Source of the DNA: RYN-230 sp036497945
GTDB lineage: Bacteria; Actinomycetota; Actinomycetes; Streptosporangiales; Streptosporangiaceae
Assembly (NCBI GenBank): GCA_036497945.1
Contig: DASXIN010000116.1
Location: 4,445 to 68,444, forward strand
Length of the DNA: 64,000 nucleotides
Direction: 5' to 3'
Positions within the stretch are counted from its first letter, which is position 1. Each line of letters begins with the position of its first letter. Shown one piece after another: positions 50,615 to 59,885 of the stretch. The notes beneath the pieces were generated by a model. The model saw nothing but the letters and a program-made list of their open reading frames with translations. It did not search any database and was not told the origin of the DNA. The translations under genes and the position numbers were made by a program.

Positions 50615-51038
50615 AGCCCTCCCAGGCGCAGAAGTGTGCCGGTCCACGGTACGCACAGCGTTCTGCCCGTCACAACGGACTTTCCCGGCCAGCCGTGTGC
50701 CCCCAGCGATAGTTGTCACCAGGACGGCGGGATGTCTAGGATCTCGGAGGCTGGTTACTGGCGACGGCCAAAATCGATGAGATCGGATACCCCGCCCGGA
50801 AGACAGAACAACGGGTGCAAGATCTCGTTCACGGGAACGGAGACGTTACGCAGAGCGCGCGACGTGAGTGCTTACCGCGCTGCCTCCCTTCTGGCAGATG
50901 AAGAGGCGCAGCGCTATTGTTTCAGCCGCTTAAGTGAAACACAATACGGCGTTTCCCGGAGGCGGTTCAGTGGCGAATGGGACCATTGCGCACACCGGCT
51001 GGGTTCCGCTGCGGGGACGACCGGGGATATAGGCCAAC
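50615..51038. other. Non-coding gap of 424 bp
   Basis: Between the divergent hydrolase and FAD monooxygenase genes no reading frame has coding character. The right half is less GC-rich than the genes around it. It holds a dyad TGTTTCA (50918-50924) and TGAAACA (50935-50941) with a 10-bp spacer, about 100 bp before the monooxygenase start, which could be a regulator site. Confidence 0.6.
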
Positions 51039-52172
51039 ATGAGCAACTGGCCGTCCATCGGGATCGTCGGCGCGGGCATGGGCGGGCTGGCCACCGCGGC
51101 GGCGCTGCACCGCCGCGGCATCGGCGTGACCGTCTATGAGCAGGCGCGGGGCTTCGCCCGGCTGGGCGCGGGGATCCAGGTCGGCTGTAACGCGATGCAA
51201 GTGCTCCGCGGGCTCGGTCTCGAGCCGCGGATGCGGCAGCAGGCGTTCTACCCCCGGTCCTGGAACAACCGGGACGCGGGCACCGGCCAGGTGCGCTACG
51301 ACCAGATCTTCGGCCGCAGTGCGGAACAGCGGTACGGTGCGCCTTATCTGCTCGCGCACCGCGGCGACCTGCACGCCACCCTGGCCAGTGCCGTGCCCAC
51401 CGGACGCATCCGCCTCGGCCACCAGGTCACCGGACTGGCGGACGACGGCGCGGCGGTCGTGCTCCGGTTCGCCGACGGCCGCCACGCACGGCACGACGCG
51501 GTAGTGGCGGCCGACGGGGTCCACTCGCTGATCCGCGACCTGCTGTTCGGCCGGGACGAGGTGAACTTCACCGGGCGCATCGCCTACCGCACCACGTTTC
51601 CGGCGGCGTTACTGGCGGGCTATCCGATCGACGAGCGCACCAAATGGTGGGGTGCGGACCGGCACATCGTCATCTACTACGTCAAGCCCGACCGGAGCGA
51701 GGTCTACTTCGTCACCAGCCAGCCTGAGCCCGGCTTCACCGTGGAGTCATGGTCGGCCACCGGCGATGTGCGTTCCCTGCGGGCGGCGTTCGCGGGCTTC
51801 CATCCCCAGGTCCGACACGTCCTGGCCGCCTGCCCCGCCGTGCACAAGTGGGCGCTGGCCGACCGCGACCCGCTGCCCCGCTGGCATGACCGCAACGTCA
51901 CCCTGCTCGGCGACGCGTGCCACCCGATGACCCCGTACATGGCCCAGGGCGCCGCCATGGCCCTGGAAGACGCCGCCGTCCTGGCCCGGCTGCTGGACGG
52001 GGTGGCCGATCAGGCTGGCCTGAGCGACAGTTTCCGCCGCTTCGAGGCCACCCGGAAGGGCCGCACCTCGCGGGTGCAGCTCACCTCGCGGGCCAACACC
52101 TGGCTGCGCGGCAAGACCGACGTGGACTGGGTGTACGGCTACAACCCGTGGACCGCCCCGCTGGCCAGCTAG
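51039..52172 (+). CDS. FAD-dependent aromatic hydroxylase
   Basis: A 377-residue group A flavoprotein monooxygenase. IGIVGAGMGGLATAAALHRR binds the FAD ADP part, VAADGVHSLIRDLL is the DG motif, and GDACHPMTPYMAQGAAMALE the flavin-ribityl motif. The last segment is closest in look to 6-hydroxynicotinate or salicylate hydroxylases. It would use NAD(P)H and O2 to hydroxylate an aromatic acid. ATG 51039 is 14 bp after a weak gggga site. The 3' end overlaps the next convergent gene by 4 bp. Confidence 0.85.
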   Translation: MSNWPSIGIVGAGMGGLATAAALHRRGIGVTVYEQARGFARLGAGIQVGCNAMQVLRGLGLEPRMRQQAFYPRSWNNRDAGTGQVRYDQIFGRSAEQRYGAPYLLAHRGDLHATLASAVPTGRIRLGHQVTGLADDGAAVVLRFADGRHARHDAVVAADGVHSLIRDLLFGRDEVNFTGRIAYRTTFPAALLAGYPIDERTKWWGADRHIVIYYVKPDRSEVYFVTSQPEPGFTVESWSATGDVRSLRAAFAGFHPQVRHVLAACPAVHKWALADRDPLPRWHDRNVTLLGDACHPMTPYMAQGAAMALEDAAVLARLLDGVADQAGLSDSFRRFEATRKGRTSRVQLTSRANTWLRGKTDVDWVYGYNPWTAPLAS

Positions 52173-52366
52173 TTGCTGGGCTGCGGTGCGGTGCAGTGGA
52201 TCCGGGGATTCACGCCCATGTAGTTGAGCGGCCCGGCGACGATCGTGACCGCGGTCGTGCTGGCCCGGCCGCAATTGCCGAGGTGTTCGTGGTAATCGCC
52301 ACGCTGCCCGGCGGCGAAAGCCCCAATGATCAGCCAAATGGTAAGAATTGCCGATCCGATATGCAT
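52169..52366 (-). CDS. Short conserved membrane protein
   Basis: A 65-residue protein. The N-terminus SAILTIWLIIGAFAAGQRGD is a membrane helix or signal anchor, and TTAVTIVAGPLNYMGVNPRI is a conserved hydrophobic stretch; Cys and a PQPS tail follow. The pattern matches a family of small actinomycete proteins of unknown function with a short helix and the PLNYxGVNP motif. Convergent with the monooxygenase gene. Confidence 0.75.
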   Translation of the reverse strand: MHIGSAILTIWLIIGAFAAGQRGDYHEHLGNCGRASTTAVTIVAGPLNYMGVNPRIHCTAPQPSN

Positions 52367-52496
52367 AGCGGCCTCCGGTGGCCCGGCCTTTATCGCGGTC
52401 CAGTCGCGAGAGAGAGCCTACCCACCCGGGGCGACCGCAGGGCGCGCTGAGCGGGCTAAGCGTGCTCTTTCCAGGAATCTGGAACTTTGCCGTGGG

Positions 52497-53858
52497 CTAG
52501 CTCGCACTTACCCGGAGTGCCGCGTTGATCAGGTCGAGCCCGGCGGTCTGCCGCACGAAGTCGGCCGCGTCCACCGGGGCGGCCCAGTTAGCCCCGAACA
52601 TGTGCTGCTCGTTCATGTTCGCGAGCGCGGACTGGGCATTGGTGCGGATGAATTGCTGATAGGACGGTTTCCCGGATTTCCGGTACAGCCGGGCCAGATG
52701 GCGGACGAAGATGCCCTTGAACAGCGTGCTGTCCACGCTGGGCAGCCGGCCCGGAGGGCCACCACCCGGCCCGCAGTCATTGTGCTCGTGCAGGATCCCG
52801 TCGATGACGCCTGATTCGCTGGGGTGAGCCACCTGGCCGTCGGCGCCGGCCCGCGGCCGCCACGGATTCCTGATGAACGCGTCCGCGATCTTCTCCGCCC
52901 AGCCCAGGTAGCTGGGGTCACCGGACAGTTCGGTCAGGTCACTGAGCCCGCTGAGGATCACGCCCTGGTTGTATGACCAGACGCTCTGCGAGTTGTCGTT
53001 CACCCCGTTCCGGTTGGGCGAGTCGTTGACCAGGCTGGCCTGATTGATCATCGCCACCCCGGCGGGCGGCGACGAGCTGAACCACGCCCAGCCGCGGCGG
53101 GCCCAGTCCAGGTGGCTGGCCTGGTCGGGGCCGGCCGGATTCCGGTGCTGGTAGCGCAGCCCCAGACCGGCGGCCACCGCGACGAACAGTTCGTTGGCGA
53201 TGGCGTTCTTGTATCCCCCGGTCCAGCCGTGCGGCACCGCGCAGGCGCCGGCCCGGTCGGGACGGCCGTCGTCCTTGCCCCAGTAGATTCCGCCGCCCAG
53301 GTAGTCGTCCCAGCCGTCGGCCATGTCGAGAAAGATGTCGTTGGCCGCGGCCAGATACTTGTCCTCCCCAGTCAGGTCATAGGCGTCCAGCCAGGCCAGG
53401 GCCCACCAGCCCTCATCGTCGTAGAAGCCGTTGATGAAGCCCTGATAAGCACCGCGGCTGAGCCGGAAGAATGGCCAGGACGGGGAAACGCGCCGGGAGA
53501 ATACCGGCCGCCGTGTCCCCGGTGCCCGGGCAAACGTGTTGGCCACGACCGGCTCCAGGTAGGACCGGTCGCCGGTGACCGACATGTAGTCGATCAGCGC
53601 GGTGATCGCGTTGGCGCTGTTCCACCAGCGGGATATGTCCTGCATCCGGTCCCGCTGGCCGGCCAGCACCAATGCGGTGTTCACCAGGTTGCGGCCGACC
53701 TGGGACATGCTGGCCCAGTTCCCCCACTGCACGGCCAGCGCCGGATCGCGGTAGCTGTACAGGCCGGTCTTGCGCGCGTACCCGTCCGCGCCGTACCACT
53801 GCTGTAAGGCGTGCGCCGCCCCCGGCGCAGCCGCCCTGACGTCAGCCCCCTCTGGCAT
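52497..53858 (-). CDS. Glycoside hydrolase family 76 (alpha-1,6-mannanase-like)
   Basis: A 453-residue (alpha/alpha)6-barrel enzyme. The catalytic Asp pair is at residues 147-148 in GFYDDEGWWALAWLDAYDLT, and YLGGGIYWGKDDG and NVNDNSQ-type segments follow the family pattern. Members cleave alpha-1,6-mannan. No signal peptide is visible, so the enzyme may act inside the cell on imported or intracellular mannan. ATG 53858 has aggggggc upstream. It is divergent from the ATP-grasp gene across 167 bp. Confidence 0.87.
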   Translation of the reverse strand: MPEGADVRAAAPGAAHALQQWYGADGYARKTGLYSYRDPALAVQWGNWASMSQVGRNLVNTALVLAGQRDRMQDISRWWNSANAITALIDYMSVTGDRSYLEPVVANTFARAPGTRRPVFSRRVSPSWPFFRLSRGAYQGFINGFYDDEGWWALAWLDAYDLTGEDKYLAAANDIFLDMADGWDDYLGGGIYWGKDDGRPDRAGACAVPHGWTGGYKNAIANELFVAVAAGLGLRYQHRNPAGPDQASHLDWARRGWAWFSSSPPAGVAMINQASLVNDSPNRNGVNDNSQSVWSYNQGVILSGLSDLTELSGDPSYLGWAEKIADAFIRNPWRPRAGADGQVAHPSESGVIDGILHEHNDCGPGGGPPGRLPSVDSTLFKGIFVRHLARLYRKSGKPSYQQFIRTNAQSALANMNEQHMFGANWAAPVDAADFVRQTAGLDLINAALRVSAS

Positions 53859-54025
53859 TGCCGATCAGCCCCCCTGTTGTGCGACTCAGCCCCTGTACTG
53901 CGATCGCCCCTTCCCCGAGTCTGACCCGGGTCCGGCCCGGCGGCAATGGGCGCCACCGCGGCGTTGCTCTCTGCGCCCGGCCGAGAGACGCTAACTAGGA
54001 GGTCAGCGGCTCGCCGGGAGGGTAC

Positions 54026-55618
54026 ATGGACCAGGTCATGCCTGCCGGAGGGGGCAGTTCAGGCGACGGCTCGAACCTCGGCACGACCGAGGTCACGCTG
54101 GGCACCGACGCCGCCTACGCCCCGGCCCGGCCGGCCAGCCCGGCGGCCGGCCGGGCCCGGCCGCTGCGCAACGTGTCCGAGATGCGGCACTTCTTCCGCA
54201 CCAACGACACGCCGATCTACTTCGTCGGTGCCACCCCGTTCAACCTGCTCGGCATGGACCGATGGATCCGCAACTTCAGCTACGTCACGTACTACGACGG
54301 CTGGGACGGCGCGCACCCGCGGGTGTTCACCCCACGGCACAAGCCCTACCTCGAGTTCGGCAGCGGCGAGGAGATCAACAACTGGCTGCTGGAGAATGCC
54401 GAGGTGCGGGCGTTCATCGAGCGGCGCCGGCCGGACCCGGCCACCCGGCCGAAGATCGCGATGGTGTTCTTCGACGAGGAGACCGAGCGGATCTGCGGCG
54501 AGCTGGGCTACGACCTCATCCTGCCGCCCGCCGCGCTGCGTCAGCACCTGGACTCCAAGCTGGTCACCACCCGGCTGGGCAACGAGGTCGACGTGCCCAG
54601 CGTGCCCAACATCCTCACATCGGTGCACGACTGGACCGAGCTCACCGCCGGGGCCGGCCAGGCGGGGCTGGGCCACGACCTGGTCATCCAGACCCCGTAC
54701 GGCGACTCCGGCAAGACCACCTACTTCATCTCGTCCGAGGCGGACTGGAAGCGGCACCACAAGGACATCGCCGGCCAGGACGTCAAGGTGATGAAGCGGA
54801 TCAACAACCGCTCGGTGGCCGTCGAGGCCGTGCTCACCCGGAACGGCACCATCGTCGGCCCGTTCATGTCCGAGCTGACCGGGCACACCAGGCTGACCCC
54901 GTACCGCGGCGGCTGGTGCGGCAACGAGATGTACCCGGAGGTGATCACCGGCGCGCTGCGGTCCACCGCGGCCGCGATGATCCGGCGGCTCGGCGACCGG
55001 CTGGGCGTCGCGGGGTACCGCGGCTTCTTCGAGGTCGATGTGCTGGTCGACACCGACGCCGGGGAGGTCTACCTGGGTGAGCTGAATCCGCGGATCAGCG
55101 GTGCCTCGGCCATCACCAACGTGACCGCGGGCGCCTACGCGGACATGCCGCTGTTCGCCTTCCACCTGCTCGAGTTCATGGACGTCGACTTCGACTTCGA
55201 CCTGGGCGAGGTCAACGAGCGGTGGCAGGACCTGGCCGGCGAAGACGTGTGGAGCCAGATGATCATCAAGGAGACCCGGCCGGTGGTGGAGCACCTGGAC
55301 GCGGCCGCCCCCACCGGGCAGTATTCGCTGGACGCCGACGGCGCGCTGGTGTTCCGCCGCGCCGCGCTGGACTGGCACCAGCTGCAGAACGAGTCCGAGG
55401 CGTTCTTCCTGCGTATCTACGGCCCGGGCGACTACCGGTGGAAGGGAGCGGATCTCGGCGTCCTGGTGACCAAGGGGCGGCTGCAGACCGGGGCGGGCAA
55501 GCCCGCGCTGACCATCCGGGCCCGGCAGTTCATCGACGCGATCCGGGCGCGATACTCCGGCGTGCCGCTCGTCCCGCCGGCCGGCCCGCCCCAGCCCACC
55601 GGCAGCAAGTCGTTGTAG
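54026..55618 (+). CDS. ATP-grasp family ligase, paired with a NylB-like hydrolase
   Basis: A 530-residue ATP-grasp protein. After a low-complexity start, the pre-ATP region holds TPIYFVGATPFNLLGMDRWI and ENAEVRAFIERRRPDP. VIQTPYGDSGKTTYFISS is the phosphate-binding loop, KRINNRSVAVEAVLTRNG follows, and FFEVDVLVDTDAGEVYLGEL with NPRISGASAITNV has the Mg-binding Glu, Asn and Arg. It joins a carboxylate and an amine or similar. Start ATG 54026 has ggagggta upstream. The neighbour 21 bp downstream is a serine hydrolase. Confidence 0.8.
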   Translation: MDQVMPAGGGSSGDGSNLGTTEVTLGTDAAYAPARPASPAAGRARPLRNVSEMRHFFRTNDTPIYFVGATPFNLLGMDRWIRNFSYVTYYDGWDGAHPRVFTPRHKPYLEFGSGEEINNWLLENAEVRAFIERRRPDPATRPKIAMVFFDEETERICGELGYDLILPPAALRQHLDSKLVTTRLGNEVDVPSVPNILTSVHDWTELTAGAGQAGLGHDLVIQTPYGDSGKTTYFISSEADWKRHHKDIAGQDVKVMKRINNRSVAVEAVLTRNGTIVGPFMSELTGHTRLTPYRGGWCGNEMYPEVITGALRSTAAAMIRRLGDRLGVAGYRGFFEVDVLVDTDAGEVYLGELNPRISGASAITNVTAGAYADMPLFAFHLLEFMDVDFDFDLGEVNERWQDLAGEDVWSQMIIKETRPVVEHLDAAAPTGQYSLDADGALVFRRAALDWHQLQNESEAFFLRIYGPGDYRWKGADLGVLVTKGRLQTGAGKPALTIRARQFIDAIRARYSGVPLVPPAGPPQPTGSKSL

Positions 55619-55639
55619 CCGGCCGCTAGACTCCGGCGC

Positions 55640-56824
55640 GTGATTGGCGAGAACCCGAGCCGCCCCGCCACCGGCGTCACGCTGGACAACTGGCAGACCG
55701 CGCCGCAGCTGTCCTGGTCGTTCCGGCACATCGAGGATCTGTTCCCGACCGCGCCGATCTCCCGGGGCAGCGGCCCGGTACACCTGCTGCCGGCCCGGCT
55801 GGCACCGGTCGACGAGCTGCCGGTGCGGCTGCCCGACGGCAGCCAGTCCACCGTGGCCGAGGTGCTGGCGGCCACGCACACCGACGGCTGGCTGGTCACT
55901 CAGCACGGCACGCTGCTGGCCGAGGAGTACCCGGACGGCATGGCCCCGGGCACCCGGCACCTGCTCATGTCGGTCAGCAAGTCGCTGGTCAGCATGGTGA
56001 CCGGCGCGCTGGTGGCCACCGGCGCGGTGGACCCGGAACAGCCGGTCACCGCGTACGTGCCGGAACTCGGCAGGTCCGGCTACGACGGCGCAACCGTCCG
56101 GCACCTGCTCGACATGCGCTCGGGCATCGCGTTCTCCGAGGACTACCTGGACCCCGGCGCCCAGGTCCGGCTGCTGGAACAGGCCATCGGCTGGGCCCCG
56201 CAGCGGCATCCCGGGGTGCCCGGCTCGATGTATGAGTTCCTGCTCACGCTGCGCCAGCAGGGCCCGCACGGCGGCCCGTTCGAGTACCGGAGCTGCGAGA
56301 CCGACGTGCTCGGCTGGGTGTGTGAGGCGGCCGCCGGGACCCGGATGCCGGAGCTGATGTCCGCCCTGCTGTGGCGCCGCCTGGGTGCGGAACAGGACGC
56401 CACCATCGCGGTGGATTCCACCGGCACCGGGATGTTCGACGGCGGGATCTGCGCCACGCTCCGCGACCTGGCCCGGTTCGGCGCGATGGTGCTGGCCGAG
56501 GGCACCGCACTGACCGGGGAGCAGGTGGTGCCTGCCGCCTGGATCCAGGACACGGTGACCGGCGGCCCGGACTCCCGGGCCGCTTTTGCCGCCGGCCAGG
56601 TGGACAATGGCATGCCCGGCGGCATGTACCGCAACCAGTTCTGGATCCCCTACCCGGGCCAGGACGTGCTGCTCTGCCTGGGCATCCACGGCCAGATGAT
56701 CTACATCAACCGGCCTGCGCAGCTGGTCGGGGTGAAACTGTCCAGCTGGCCACTGCCGCAGGACGGGTGGAAATACTTCGCCACCATGGCCGCGTTCGAC
56801 GCCATCGCCGCCTGGGTGAGCTGA
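55640..56824 (+). CDS. Serine hydrolase of the beta-lactamase/NylB type
   Basis: A 394-residue penicillin-recognising-type serine hydrolase. Ser111 and Lys114 (SVSK) are the catalytic pair and Tyr216 in FEYRSCETD is the likely third residue; these match the positions in NylB, the 6-aminohexanoate-dimer hydrolase, which is of almost the same length. It would cleave an amide or ester in the cytoplasm. GTG 55640 starts 21 bp after the ATP-grasp gene. The two may make and break the same bond, or the hydrolase may process the ligase product. Confidence 0.85.
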   Translation: MIGENPSRPATGVTLDNWQTAPQLSWSFRHIEDLFPTAPISRGSGPVHLLPARLAPVDELPVRLPDGSQSTVAEVLAATHTDGWLVTQHGTLLAEEYPDGMAPGTRHLLMSVSKSLVSMVTGALVATGAVDPEQPVTAYVPELGRSGYDGATVRHLLDMRSGIAFSEDYLDPGAQVRLLEQAIGWAPQRHPGVPGSMYEFLLTLRQQGPHGGPFEYRSCETDVLGWVCEAAAGTRMPELMSALLWRRLGAEQDATIAVDSTGTGMFDGGICATLRDLARFGAMVLAEGTALTGEQVVPAAWIQDTVTGGPDSRAAFAAGQVDNGMPGGMYRNQFWIPYPGQDVLLCLGIHGQMIYINRPAQLVGVKLSSWPLPQDGWKYFATMAAFDAIAAWVS

Positions 56825-56846
56825 CCAACCAGCATGCTTAACGCCC

Positions 56847-58001
56847 TTACCTGGCCGGTGCCGACCCCCCCAGCCCGGCCGCCGGGGCCAGCAGCCGAGC
56901 CAGCTCGGCGATCCGCGCCTCGCAGTCGGCCACCATCAGCCGGGTGATCTCGGCGGCCGGCCTGATCTGCCGGAACGACCCGACCACCTGGCCGACATAG
57001 AACGACTCCAGGCGCAGCGCGCCCGGGTGGCCCGCGGCCGCCGCCTGGTCGATGCGCTGCCAGGCCGCATCGACCAGCATCGGCTGCAGCGGCATCGGCA
57101 GCGGCACAGGCGCGTCCGGCCGGTCCCACTCGTCGTGCCAGGCGCTGCGCAGCTGCCGGGCGGGCTTGCCGGTGCGGGTCGGCGAGCGCAGCGTGTCCGA
57201 GCTGGCCGCGCCGAGGAACTTGTCCTTGATCGCCTGATTGGCTACGTCTTCCGCGCTGGCCAGCCAGACCGATCCGCACCACACGCCGGCCGCGCCGAGG
57301 GCCAGCGCGGCGGCCATCTGGCGGCCCGACGCGATCCCGCCCGCGGCCAGCACCGGCCGGCCGCCCGCGATGTCCACGATCTCCGGGGTGAGCACCATAG
57401 TGGCGATGGTCCCGGTGTGCCCGCCCGCCTCGGTGCCCTGCGCGATGAGCAGGTCCACCCCGGCCTCGATCTGCCGCTGTGCGTGCCTGGCCTGCCCGAC
57501 CAGCGCGGCCACCACCACCCCGGCCGCCTTCCCTCGGGCCACCAGGCCGGGCGGCGGGGTGCCCAGCGCGCTGGCCACCAGCGAGATCCGGTGGCTGAAC
57601 GCGACGTCCAGCAGCGCCTCAGCCCCACCCGGATTCAGCCCGGCCACGATGCCGCTGTTGTCGTCCAGGACGGCCAGTTCCGGGATGCGGTACTGGTCCA
57701 GCAGGCCGCGGACGAACATCAGGTGCTGCTCGGGGATCTGGGCCCGCAGGCTGGCGATGAGATCATCAGGGTCACCCGGCACGAACTTCTCCGGGACCAG
57801 CAGGTCCACCCCGTATGGCTTGCCGCCGACCTGCTCTTCGATCCAGGTCAGCTGGGCGTCGAGTTCCTCCGGCGTGTACGCGGAGGCGGCCAGCACACCG
57901 AGGCCGCCAGCGTTGCTCACCGCCGCGACCACCCCCGGCGACCGGTTGAACCCGACGATTGGCTGCGGAACCCCGACCAAGTCGGTGAAGGCGGTACGCA
58001 T
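56847..58001 (-). CDS. Nitronate monooxygenase family protein
   Basis: A 384-residue FMN-dependent TIM-barrel enzyme. VGFNRSPGVVAAVSNAGGLG opens the fold, LLIAQGTEAGGHTGTIATMV is the phosphate-binding loop typical of the nitronate monooxygenase/2-nitropropane dioxygenase family, and PVLAAGGIASGRQMAAALAL and ALGAAGVWCGSVWLAS follow. It oxidises alkyl nitronates, including propionate-3-nitronate, in the cytoplasm. It is convergent with the hydrolase gene at 23 bp. Confidence 0.85.
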   Translation of the reverse strand: MRTAFTDLVGVPQPIVGFNRSPGVVAAVSNAGGLGVLAASAYTPEELDAQLTWIEEQVGGKPYGVDLLVPEKFVPGDPDDLIASLRAQIPEQHLMFVRGLLDQYRIPELAVLDDNSGIVAGLNPGGAEALLDVAFSHRISLVASALGTPPPGLVARGKAAGVVVAALVGQARHAQRQIEAGVDLLIAQGTEAGGHTGTIATMVLTPEIVDIAGGRPVLAAGGIASGRQMAAALALGAAGVWCGSVWLASAEDVANQAIKDKFLGAASSDTLRSPTRTGKPARQLRSAWHDEWDRPDAPVPLPMPLQPMLVDAAWQRIDQAAAAGHPGALRLESFYVGQVVGSFRQIRPAAEITRLMVADCEARIAELARLLAPAAGLGGSAPAR

Positions 58002-58080
58002 CAGCGCACTTTACCCTGACCGGACCGGCCGTCCCGGGCGGCTCAGCCGCGCTAGCCGCGGGTGGCCTGCACCGCCCGGG

Positions 58081-58680
58081 TCAGGCCACCCCGGCCAGCC
58101 GCCACCAAGCCGCGTCGGCCGGCTGGGCCGCGACCGGCACCGAGTCCAGCAGTTCCGCCCGGGCCAGCACGTCGTCCCGGTACAGCCCGGGCAGCACGAT
58201 GTAGTGGATCGAGCCGCGCACCGACACCAGGGCGAGCACCCGCCACAGGGCGCGCGCGTAGTGGTCGGCGCGCCGGACGCCATCCCACTGGTATAGGCCC
58301 CGGTACCGGCCCTGCTCGTCGGCGGCCAGCCACAGCTTGGACACGAAGCCCGGGAAGCCGGCGAACAGCGGCGTGTTCAGCAGGCTCTCCCGGCGGAACA
58401 TGGCGTGCCCCCAGCCGCGCACGCCGCGCAGCCGGAACTCGACGACCAGCACGCACGGCTCCCGGACCGGGCCGTGCTCGGCCACCGTCTCCCGGTAGAC
58501 CTGGCCGGTGGACCTATCGGCGAACCGCAGCAGCAGCCCCACGTGCCCATCCGACATATGTAGCCGACCGCTACCCGACATATGTAGCTTGTGCCCGGCC
58601 AGCAGCCGCCCGGTGCGCAGCACGCAGCCGATCAGCGCCCACAGCGCGGCCAGATAGTTGAGCGGAGGTTTCTCGTTCAT
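58081..58680 (-). CDS. Conserved protein of unknown function
   Basis: A 199-residue protein. It begins with a short hydrophobic helix (LNYLAALWALIGCVLR), then has HMSGSGRLHMSDGHVGL, where a 14-bp unit occurs twice 24 bp apart (58551 and 58575). The remainder is beta-rich, with GWGHAMFRRESLLNTPLFAG and ALVSVRGSIHYIVLPGLYRD. It resembles uncharacterised actinomycete proteins. No function can be assigned. ATG 58680 is preferred to the GTG at 58689. Confidence 0.7.
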   Translation of the reverse strand: MNEKPPLNYLAALWALIGCVLRTGRLLAGHKLHMSGSGRLHMSDGHVGLLLRFADRSTGQVYRETVAEHGPVREPCVLVVEFRLRGVRGWGHAMFRRESLLNTPLFAGFPGFVSKLWLAADEQGRYRGLYQWDGVRRADHYARALWRVLALVSVRGSIHYIVLPGLYRDDVLARAELLDSVPVAAQPADAAWWRLAGVA

Positions 58681-58802
58681 CACACTCACCCTGCTACCTA
58701 GCCTGCGCAGGGCGCCGGGCGCAGGGAAGGGCCGGCCGGCCGGGTCTTTGGTCCTGACCTGCCCGCCCGCGCGCCCGGGCCCGGATCGCGTAGGTTTGCC
58801 GC

Positions 58803-59189
58803 GTGGCGCACTACAGCCGGGTACTCAAGATCGTCATTGACGTGCCGTCCGGCGAGCACGATCGGGAGCTGGCGTTCTGGACCGCGGCCACCGGATCGCC
58901 GCTGGGCCGGTTCGACCAGCACCCGGAGTACCACGGCGCAGCGCTGCCCGGCTCGGATCTGTGGCTGCTGGTCCAGCGGCTGGACGACGACGGGCCGGGC
59001 CGGGTGCACGTGGACATCCACACTGACAATCTGGACGCGGAAGTGGCCCGGCTGGAGCAGCTCGGCGCCGAGCGGGTCCAGCAGGCGCACGCCTGGTGGG
59101 TGATGCGTGATCCGGCTGGCCTGCTGTTCTGCGTCATCCCGAGCACGCCGGGCTCGCTGGACGACAGCAACGCGCAGCGCTGGGACTGA
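58803..59189 (+). CDS. VOC-superfamily (glyoxalase-like) protein
   Basis: A 128-residue VOC protein. VLKIVIDVPSGEHDRELAFW is the first module and HAWWVMRDPAGLLFCVIPST the last; GRVHVDIHTDNLDAEVARLE links them. The start is GTG at 58803. The type resembles the DUF-like glyoxalase domain proteins common in actinomycetes. The next gene starts 13 bp after the stop. Confidence 0.85.
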   Translation: MAHYSRVLKIVIDVPSGEHDRELAFWTAATGSPLGRFDQHPEYHGAALPGSDLWLLVQRLDDDGPGRVHVDIHTDNLDAEVARLEQLGAERVQQAHAWWVMRDPAGLLFCVIPSTPGSLDDSNAQRWD

Positions 59190-59202
59190 CAGGGAGACAG
59201 AC

Positions 59203-59793
59203 ATGAGCAGCGCAGGTGACTCCCCCGGCGACGGCGCGGCGACCAGCGGCATCCGGGCGTCGGATGCGGAGCGAGACGCGACCGTGGAGCGGCTGAGCCA
59301 GGCTACCGGCGACGGCCGGCTGACCCTGGAGGAGTTCAGCCAGCGGATGGACCGGGCTACCTCGGCCCGGACCCGGGCCGAACTCGACCAGCTGGTGGCC
59401 GACCTGCCGGTGCCGGCCGCCGGCACCGCGGTGGCCGAGTCCACCTAGACCGGGCCGTCTTGGCACATCCGGCCGGTCGGTGGGCTCCGGGTGTACGGGC
59501 CGTGGCGGATGGACCGGCGCGTCGTGGTGCTGAGCCTGGTCGGCGGCGCTCGGCTCGACCTGAGCCAGGCCGAGCTGGCCGCCAAGGAGGTCACGCTGAC
59601 CAAGGTGTCGCTGGTCGGCGGGACCCGGCTCCGGGTGCCGCCCGGGGTCCGGGTCGAGGTGTCCGGGTTCAGCCTGGTCGGCGGCACCCGGGTGGAAGCC
59701 GGGCCGAAGCCGGGACCGGGCGCACCCACCGTGCACGTCCGCGCGTTCTCGCTGGTCGGCGGCGTCCGGGTGCGGCGCAGCTGGGATGTCTAG
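59203..59793 (+). pseudogene. DUF1707/LiaF-like protein gene interrupted by an in-frame TAG
   Basis: The first 81 codons (ATG 59203) encode a complete DUF1707 domain: RASDAERDATVERLSQATGD and GRLTLEEFSQRMDRATSART. A TAG stop follows at 59446-59448. Reading on in the same frame, without any shift, gives SWHIRPVGGLRVYGPWRMDR and VVVLSLVGGARLDLS, then SLVGGTRLRV and SLVGGTRVEA, a LiaF-like C-terminal beta domain that is normally fused to DUF1707. The two halves therefore form one gene broken by a single nonsense codon, unless there is readthrough or a sequencing error. A downstream GTG at 59491 could restart translation. Such proteins are linked to cell-envelope stress. Confidence 0.85.
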
Positions 59794-59885
59794 CCGCCGC
59801 TGGGGATGTCTGTTTCGTGCAAGACGGGGTGGCCGGGCGGTGGTTAGCTGGACGATCTCAGCGTGAATCGAACGGAAGGACGACT

